From NCBI RefSeq assembly GCF_027942865.1, contig NC_134520.1, forward strand, positions 3,098,501 through 3,162,500: a DNA stretch of 64,000 nt, read 5' to 3'. A program made the translations under genes and the position numbers. This DNA is from Odontesthes bonariensis. Lineage: Eukaryota; Chordata; Actinopteri; Atheriniformes; Atherinopsidae. The notes below the pieces were generated by a model. The model was not told the DNA's origin. It saw only the letters and a list, made by a program, of their open reading frames with translations, and searched no databases. Each line of letters opens with the position of its first letter. Position 1 is the stretch's first letter. Shown piece after piece: positions 56,041 to 64,000 of the stretch.

Positions 56041-59000
56041 CCCCTTGTGAGGTGAGACGTGTAAGTCTGCTGCTTGTAGCAGAGTTAGCTGGGATTAGGA
56101 CATGTATATGGGAAATGGTTTAAGGCCAAGTTAGTGGGACCCTACAGGCCTCCATCTGTCCAAACAGCGCAGGTCTGCTCTAAGCTCTGTCACTCTCATT
56201 CCTTCTGTCCTGCCTGTCTGCATTCTCTCAATCACATCTTCTTTTTGTCCACCAATTCTTCTAAGGTCGACTCTTTCTCCTCCTGTAAAACACCCACCAT
56301 AGCTTGTAGTTTAGCCTCATCCCGTCTTTCTTCCACTTCGGCGACTCATGTTTCATGACCCTGCATGGCCTTAAGAGCCTCTCAGAGGATAAACATTAAA
56401 AGATATGAAACCCTGTTTTACAGGGTGACGGAGGGGTCAGCGTCCCATTCATGGGGTGTTGGGCAATAATAGGATGTGTCAGGGCTTAAAGGGTCAGATC
56501 GGTTTACAAAATAAATTTTCCATTTATCTCTATCGAACTTTGAAGATTGTTCTACGTTTTATTTGCTCTTCTATGGTAAAGACACTATTGTCAATGAAGT
56601 TTTGAGTCAACTGACCCTACAAAGCAAGATCTCACAATATTGTGAAATAGTCTTATTCTCTTTATGGGATTAATATGAGGAGAGCAATACAATTTTCATG
56701 TGCATGAATGGTAAATTTGATGGTGCAGCGAGCAACCAGTTAATCTACGAAAACTTGGAACAGGAAAAGCCCCTAACCTGGTGGAAAAAGTTTGAGCAGT
56801 TTAAAAAAAAAGCCGCAAATGTGACGCGTGGTTTTAAATGAAGAATTAATTCTGGACTGCATGTTGCCTGTGAAGCATGAAGATCCTGCAGATAATTTTC
56901 ACTCAGGATGTCTGTCAGTGTTTGTTCATCTGCATACACAACCAACAAAGTAGGCTCCTGGCAAAGTGTGCCTTTGTAATGAGCTGGGAGGGAAGACTGG
57001 TTGAAACAGGCTTCCTTTTTAAATTTTAAAGTGGAGTCCCCTCCAGCTGGCCATCAGAAAAACTGCAGATTTGAGCCACTGGCGAATTGGCTTCTCTTTT
57101 CAGACCTGCATATTAGGTCCATAATCAATCTATTGCATCTCCAAAGAAGAATAGAAATTTCAAATAAGATTTTAGTGAATGGGTGTAATTTGACTCTAAG
57201 AAATGTAATTATTCAACCGTGACTAGTGCTATCATCTCCATCCATTGCCATAATCACAGTGCTGGGTTCTTACTTGCGTACTTCACGTCATGAACCTCCA
57301 AATATTCAGTGAAAAGTCAATGCATGGGCCCCACCTGAATGTGAGCTGCGCTGAGAAGCTGCAGGATAAGTGTGTGCAACTGTAGACCCAGGAGATGTGT
57401 TTGGTGGTATGTTTGCCATGAAGTATGAGGTAAGTTCCTCTGTGTCTCTTCCTCTCTTTGTCCCTCACTCTCACGGGAGGCCCTGTTGGTTTTGCTGCTA
57501 AGCTTTCTCTGGAAACACAAATGATGGTCAGATAGAGAGGTTAAAATAGAGAGCAGATGCAACAGTAACTGAAAGACGAGAACATCTTTTGATTGGTTTT
57601 CTTTTATTTATATGTCCATTAAGTAGTGTTCTACTTTTTTTGATAATGTCAAACCAAAGATATATTTAAAAAAATATATTTTAAATTCAATATTAAACTT
57701 GTGTTTGTTAGTCTTTTTTTTTCTTCAATGAGTCAGCGTGTCTGCTTGCCTTGCCTTTTGTTTACAGTCTAAATCAGATTTGCGAAGGCGCTATTAACTC
57801 TCTGATTCCTTAACGAGACACCATTAAGACACAGAGACACTCAGGATTAAAAAGTTTAGCTTTTAAGGAGCATTGAGAAACGCTTGTTGTGCATTTCTCT
57901 GCTTGGCAGACTTAGGCGGCTCAACAAAAAAAAAGACAAAAAAAACAACTGATTTACCGATTTTGAGCCCAACTGATAGGCAGTGCGGAGACACAGAAAG
58001 TTCTAAGTTGTGAACTCTTTTGTAGAATTGTTTAAGTTTGTACCAACAACAGACATTTAGTAAGCAAAAACTGAAATCATTTTCAAATATATATATTATT
58101 CATCCTGAAATTGATATAAAACTATACTACTGCAAATGTTTTAACACAAACCAGATGCATTTAAGCACAGAAGTGCTGGTTGGCTTCCAGGGCCTGCAGA
58201 CAATACATCAATCAAAACAATTACCGTAGTTTGTTTAAAAAGTAGTAGATTTTTTAAAAAATTAGAGAAATACTAAATGTATTATACAATTTATAAGAAA
58301 ATAAAAGAATCACACAGAAAACTGGCTGATGGTGAAAGGCTTAATACTGTAGAGTGTACTGACGGAGTGAGATCTCCTCAGATCAGTTCCCATTCTTTGT
58401 GATAATAAAATGAACAAATTAAAAATGCATTTGCTTTGGGGACAAATTTAGATATCTGTTTATCGAGCCACACATACCTACACTGATCCAGATCATTTTG
58501 TATCAAAAAGTAAAATATTTGGTGCACACTGATGCCTCTTTCTCATGGTTACATTGTTAACAATACACCTCATAAAAGATAGTATTAGCTCAAGTTGTAG
58601 TCTGTCAATGTGTAGTGACTTGTAGGTTTAAAGACTGCTGGTGATTTTAATAGTAAAGCCCTGCACCACACATTATAAGTACATTATACAAACAGGAAGC
58701 TGATTAAATGTATGCAAAGGGCACCGCAGCCAAAGGAGATTTGCTATGGTCCACCTGTGAACATAGACAACATAGACTTAAATCTAATTTCCCATCAGGA
58801 AACATGGAACATGACTGGCTTAACCCAGGAAAAATAAACAAGGACAATGTTATATCTTAGTAATGTTATATGTTATACAATATGTTGCAATCAAAACTAA
58901 ATGTGAAGGTTTGTTACGAGGTGATTGGTTCTGTGGCTGATGAACAGAACTGGATTGGGAAATTCTGTCTCTATGTTAAGACAAAGCCTGGATCTTGGAG

Positions 59001-59953
59001 AGTATGGAAATGATTTGAATCATGTGCTATGACGGTCACTAAAATTTCTACCCGGGTTTTAGGCCAAAGATCAGATAACGCTCTCCAACAACATTCTCAA
59101 AGCGAAGGAATGAGGAAACATTTTTGGGAAGAAGGCTGTCTCTTACCTTCAGTAAAGTTCCACTGAATTGTGGCATCATGGCCACATGTGGAGGCCCAAC
59201 ACCTTAGTGAGACACCTGATGTTGACATTTGCTTTACTTTGCCTCTCCTTTTGTACTTAATATCCATACAATCCTCACTGAAACCTAACAAAAGCTGTCA
59301 AAATGTCACTATCAGCTCTCACAACTTTGTTAAGTACCAGCGGTTTAAATAAGAGCTGCTTCCCACATTCTATCCTCATCCCTTCCCTCACAGCTCACCT
59401 GTGAATGTCCACAGTGAGGCAGCATGGAGTCTAAAGTTCAACTCGTGGCAACTCAATATATATTTTTACTGAGTGAGGAGTGAGTAATCATAAACAGAAT
59501 CTGATCTGTCAGAACCGATAACTTGCTCTGCAGAAACATCTGTGAATATCACACAATTTAGCAGTGTCGGAATGTTCACCATTAGGCACAAATAGCAGAT
59601 CTGTGTTGCCGTTTCTTCTGGTGAACTATTTTTGCTTTTTGTACGAGGGATGACATGCAGCATCAAAAGGAGAGGGATGGGAATTTATAGGCATGCGGGT
59701 GAGCAATACAAGAAAACACAAGAAGCGAGATGAGAGAAAAAGAATAAATCGAGAAAGACAGACATCAGTGAGAGAGGCAGCGAGACATTGCCAGAGAGTG
59801 TGAACATGCCTGTGAACCATGAGAGAGGGATGAGGGGGGAGACAGAGAGACGAGGGGATTGTTGCAAACAGGGATTTGCAGCAGAGGGGAGAGAAAGAAA
59901 GGGGGCAGTGGCACTCAGTGACAGAGAGCTACACATTCACATGCGCACACGCA

Positions 59954-59974
59954 TACACACACACACACACACAC
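59954..59974. repeat. (CA)n microsatellite
   Basis: About ten uninterrupted CA units in the intergenic region upstream of nrl. Confidence 0.9.
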
Positions 59975-62113
59975 TGTGTTTCCTCTGTGTCTCTCTCCAA
60001 ACGTGTCAGTCAACCAGTCAGTCGATTATTTTTGTGTACGTGTGTGTGTCTGGTGGGGATGTTGAAAGGAGCCCATACCCATCTTTCATCTCCATGACCG
60101 ACGGTAGGATCATTTCATTCACTTTGTTTGACTGTCACTCATTTCGACCCTTCATCTCTGCCTGCTTTCATCTGACTTTTTTCTCTCATGAGTGTGCTTT
60201 TGCCGGGACTCTGGTCCAGAGCCAGGTCGAGGCCTTCATGGTGCTTTGTCACTGTTTGCTTTCTTTTACAATCCATTTTGAGCCTCGGGGGGGCAAAACT
60301 AATGAGCAGAGCAGCAGAGGCACCAGTCAAAGGTGGATTTTTAATTAGGTGTTCATTTTGATTATGGTAACAATTAAATCGGAAGGTCTGTAATTAGTGT
60401 TGGCGGAGAGAGCTTTGCTCTACCGCAGCTTTCTTTGATGTAGTTACCAATGAAGAACAGGTCGGAAATATTGAACTCTTCGTACTGTAAAGAGCTACTT
60501 GGTTGTTTCGGTTTGTACAGCCTTGCTTGAATGTTTTGACCGGTTTGATTAATGTTAATTTATGCTGCTTCTTAATTTACCTGTAAGTACTGTCCACTCT
60601 GATTCTAAGTTTTCATATGTAACTTGTATCATCGGTTTCCACTAATAGTTGTGTTTTACTCTCCATAAAAACGCGTTTCGATTCCTTTTTAGAAAGTCCA
60701 TGGCTCTGGATTAAAGTCTGAACCTCTTAGTAATTGGATTTGGTCTCTTGAAACTTGTGAATCTTTCTGTCAAAAATGATTAAAACATCTCTATCCTTGT
60801 GCTTTTCAGTGGAATGATTTTTTAAGATATACTGCATATTGTACCTATTTCATATGAATCTGTTAGAGAGGTAACTTGCAATCAGTTCAACTGAAAAATG
60901 CTTAACCCCTGACCCTTTTTTTTAAAAAGTACTTTTGAAATGTTATCACTTACAGGCCGAAACATGATACCTTATTTTACCGGCTACAAACAGGATTATT
61001 ATCAGTCACTTCAAGAATTAATTGAATTTCGAACATGAGCCAAATGGCCTTGTCTTTAGGCATTTTGGAAGCTCTCATATTTCAGTACACATGCACCTGT
61101 ATGAGAGTGTGCGTGTGTTTAGTCCTTAACATGTGTGCGTTAATATGGTGGGCAGAGAGGGTCTGCTGCAGATGAGTGTCTTCATATAACATACAAGCTC
61201 ACAGAGTCTAACTTTGTATACGGCAAAGTCTGACTAATCTTTCCGCCCAATAATTTGTGATAGAAATATCTTTACTGCTATAATTATAAAATTGACGTCT
61301 GACATACTAACAGAAATAAGAAATAACAGATGTCTATCACTTTCAAGTTAGGTTTGATAAAGGGTTAGAAGCTGTGAATAAAAGTTGTGCCATTTCTAAA
61401 TGCTTTGGCGATAACTAACATGAGAACTTTACTTGCCAACCATGCCAATGTGTTGATAATGAATCAATTCTGGTAGTCCGGCAATGGATTTGAGGTGTTT
61501 TGAGTCATGCAAAATGCAGTTGATTGTATGAACTGTATGTGAGAAAAGGTTGTCTTAAGTCTTCAGATGGAACAGTGCAAAGTTACATGAAAAGGCCTGC
61601 ATGATATGTAAGATTCATCATTTGGGGTTAAGAACAACCTCACAATGATAAAGGCTCAGAAGGTGTGCATACCGCACCTTTACAACCCACTCCTCATTTC
61701 TGTTTAAGGCTAGAGTCTTAAAACTACATTAGAATAGCATTTCCAACTCTCATAAAGCTAATGTGACACTGGATTGGAGACTGGGATGATATGGGAGGGA
61801 CGTTTTGCTGTAAATGGTGGTAAGGGATTGCATATGTTGAGGGATTAGTAATTAAAGCTGAGGACAAGTTGGGTATGGCCAGACAGTCTCTAACCTGTTG
61901 GTAGTGACAATGCATTATCGGTAATGTAGGCACCGTGTTTTGTAGGTTCCTCTTCATCTGGCTTTATTGGGAGTCTAACTACACAATGCTACTCTATATT
62001 CATAGTACCTGATCATAAAGTAGTACAACGAACTCCAGACTGACCGATTTGATTATCCTTTTCTCTTGACCCAGCATCCAAAACCATATTTTTCTATTTC
62101 ATTGTTTCTACAG

Positions 62114-62303
62114 GGCAACAGAAACAGAGACAAGGGCAAGTGGACATACAGTTTCTTAAGGAGGGAACTCACAACCCATTCAACGTCCTGACATCACCAC
62201 TGCTGCTGTCTATGAGCCGCACTGAGGCAGAGGAGTGGGCTTTCCAACAATCCTGACATACGGAGAAACCCTGTTGAAGCTCCCACCAGCAGCAGCACAT
62301 ACG
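62114..62303 (+). other. nrl: nrl 5' UTR part of the first coding exon
   Basis: A TTTCTACAG acceptor at 62105-62113 precedes 190 bases without an in-frame ATG before the start codon. This implies at least one upstream non-coding exon, as in human NRL. Confidence 0.55.
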
Positions 62304-63309
62304 ATGTCCTCTCCTACCCTCCCCATGCCTCCTCTCCCCCCCAGCCCTCTGGCCATGGAATACCTAAATGACTTTGACCTCCTCAAGTTTGAGGTGAAAT
62401 CTGACACTCCTCCGCTCCCCCCTCCTTGCGTATATCCAAAATCTGGCCTCCCCCATGACCCTTCCAGCTCTCCCTACACCAGCCACCCTCCGCAAGATTC
62501 CAGTTTGAGCTCAAGTCCCTACAACTCGCTGCCACCTTCACCCACGCTTAGCGATGCCCACCCGCCGCCTTCAGGCTCTTCCTCCCTCTCTTCCTCGTCC
62601 TCCTCCATCTCCTTCCCCCTCTCCATATCCAACAGCTTTGCCTCTGGTATCAGCTCTGGCTCTCAGGGGAACGTGGAGGGCAGCCCGGCCCACGGAGGCC
62701 CTCAGGGCCCCACCCCTGCCTCGCTGGAGGACTTGATCTGGCTGGCGGCGCTGCAACAACAGTTTGGAGGTGAGGTGACGGGGCCTGCCACTTTGCTGGG
62801 AGCTTTAGGAGGAGTGCCAGAGAGAGGGGACAGAGAGAGGGGGCAGGTGAATGGCTTCCTGGGCTGTGAGGACGCTGTGGAGGCTCTGCTGAACTCAGCT
62901 GCTGCGGCTGTCAGCTCACAGGTAAATACCAGTCCAGTGTCATGACTATTACCTCTTTCCTTTAGTTTCTGATGAAGACATCAAAGAGTCGACTTTATAT
63001 TCTCGTCTCCCTAATTTTCAGTTCCCAGGTCTTTCTCAAAGCTCAAGCAGCAACCTGGGAGACTCCAGCAGTGACAGCGGAGGAGACATCTCCTGTGCTA
63101 AAGCGGGAGACATGTGCCATCGACCGCTTGTCTTCCTGTCCTCCGCGCAACCCTCGCTCCCCAACACTGGCCCTGCCTCCGCTCCCTACCCACAACCCCT
63201 CAGCCCCCAGGGTCGCCTTCATCACCACCAGCACCACCATCATCAGCATCATCCGCACCACCCCATGCATGGCAGCCATCACCATCATCACCACCCACAA
63301 GTCAACCAG
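62304..63309 (+). CDS. nrl: NRL, neural retina leucine zipper factor (5' part)
   Basis: This is a large-Maf-family transcription factor that specifies rod photoreceptors. Two exons are visible: 62304-62921 (206 codons) and 63022-63309 (96 codons), joined in phase 0 with CAG/GTAAAT and TTTTCAG sites. The start is MSSPTLPMPPLPPSPLAMEY, with A at -3. The segment PPSPLAMEYLNDFDLLKFEV is the Maf minimal transactivation domain. LEDLIWLAALQQQFG matches the NRL hinge (LEELYWLATLQQQLG in human) better than MAFA, MAFB or c-MAF. CEDAVEALLNSAA follows. The second exon is Ser-rich and ends in a His cluster, then VNQ at a GTACAC donor. The extended homology and bZIP region are not in the window, so the gene is cut by the right edge. 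Synteny with carmil3 supports NRL. Other large Mafs are usually intronless here, which also argues for NRL. Confidence 0.86.
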
Positions 63310-64000
63310 GTACACATCAATCCAGATTAGATGAGACAGGCTCATTATGATGATGCTCAACAGGTTAATCAGGAAACCACGAGGAATATCTAGAGGTGAA
63401 GACAGTGCTGCATTAAAGGGCTGGATGGAAGGGGAGAGGGATCATGCAATTAATGGATTAGGATTAAGGCAATAAAACGTGGTTATTAATGTGTGCATCT
63501 GTCTGAATCTTTGCATTGCATTGTGAAAACATTTCCATTTCGTATTTGCTAGAATTATATGAATAAATATTTTGATATTTACCTAACAACAAGCAACTGA
63601 TCTAGTTTTAGCCACCTGCCTGCAGTTAAAATTGTGTTCTATTTGTCATGACCTATTTGATCCTATTTTAGCTGTGCTTTAGTATGCTATCATTCATTAT
63701 CTGTTTGTATAGCAGCCTTCTTATTGAAACCCACTGGAGGAGAGCTGGTGACAAAACACATCCACATATTTCTGTTTGCCACTACATTAAAGAGTGTTAG
63801 TAACAACTCAGTCTTGAATGCTCCCTGCTGGATGTAATTTCAAAGGTAATTAAACTTTGCATTCTGGGTGATCAAGATGTCTGGATGGATCTTTATATAG
63901 AGCACAGTGTGAGCTTATGATAATATCTGCTATTATTGCTGTGCGTAATCCTGATAACTGTCACCCACACTTTGTCAGATTACATGACAGATTATGGACA
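63310..64000 (+). other. nrl: nrl intron (partial)
   Basis: AT-rich intron sequence up to the window edge. I found no bZIP coding (basic region or leucine heptads) in any forward frame, so the next exon lies to the right. Confidence 0.6.

Larger units (their letters stand above)
53216..62113. other. Long intergenic region upstream of nrl
   Basis: About 8.9 kb without a credible gene. It contains a TCC-type run near 53597-53618, a CA-rich patch near 54340-54375, a G-rich tract at 56024-56040 and a (CA)n run at 59954-59974. The nrl promoter and any non-coding first exon should lie here or further left, but I could not place them. ORFs such as 59788-60348 run through simple repeats and are not credible. 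Confidence 0.5.

Noticed and set aside
59788..60348. 186-codon open frame
   Set aside because: It runs through a (CA)n repeat, starts at a non-ATG codon and resembles no protein.
62235..62303. 23 extra N-terminal codons in frame with nrl
   Set aside because: The frame begins with GTG, not ATG. The first ATG, with A at -3, is at 62304 and fits the family N-terminus.
1..64000. CRISPR arrays, prokaryotic operons or phage genes
   Set aside because: No regularly spaced repeats or bacterial gene organisation. The intron-rich genes show vertebrate nuclear DNA.

Overview
The window is vertebrate nuclear DNA, and the evidence points to a ray-finned (teleost) fish. It holds multi-exon genes with canonical GT-AG introns. 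Its interspersed repeats are of kinds familiar from fish genomes: Tc1-like DNA transposons, a PIF/Harbinger relic, LINE tails and several small elements with terminal inverted repeats. The immune genes are a GIMAP-type GTPase and an Fc-receptor-like protein, both with fish-type architecture. I read no rRNA, tRNA gene, CRISPR array or bacterial operon.

Layout. 1-4.3 kb is intergenic and rich in repeat fragments. 4.3-10.04 kb (minus strand) is one GIMAP8-like gene whose three large exons each encode a complete AIG1 GTPase domain. Six coding exons joined in phase 1 give an 856-residue model. 10.4-14.8 kb is a transposon block: a decayed Tc1 element, a 1.6 kb element with inverted-repeat ends, and a nested composite. 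15.56-18.91 kb (minus) is an Fc-receptor-like gene of eight coding exons (406 residues): signal peptide, three Ig domains, one membrane helix and a short tail. 22.3-49.35 kb (plus) is a complete carmil3 gene of 39 coding exons (1,564 residues). 50-62 kb is mostly featureless intergenic DNA with two transposon relics. 62.1-63.3 kb (plus) holds the first coding exons of nrl; its bZIP exon lies beyond the right edge.

How the genes relate. carmil3 (capping-protein regulator, actin dynamics) and nrl (rod photoreceptor Maf-family factor) are also near neighbours on human chromosome 14, which supports both identifications. The two minus-strand genes next to them are immune-type genes from families that expand in lineage-specific ways in fish. 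They share no pathway with carmil3/nrl that the sequence shows. The exon-intron models were built by eye by joining splice sites with consistent reading phase. They are strong where protein family and phase agree, and unproven by transcripts. I found no clearly new biological system. The points most worth a second look are the tail repeat expansion and splice-site architecture of carmil3, the three-GTPase gene with its unassigned C-terminus, and the miniature Tc1 derivative.
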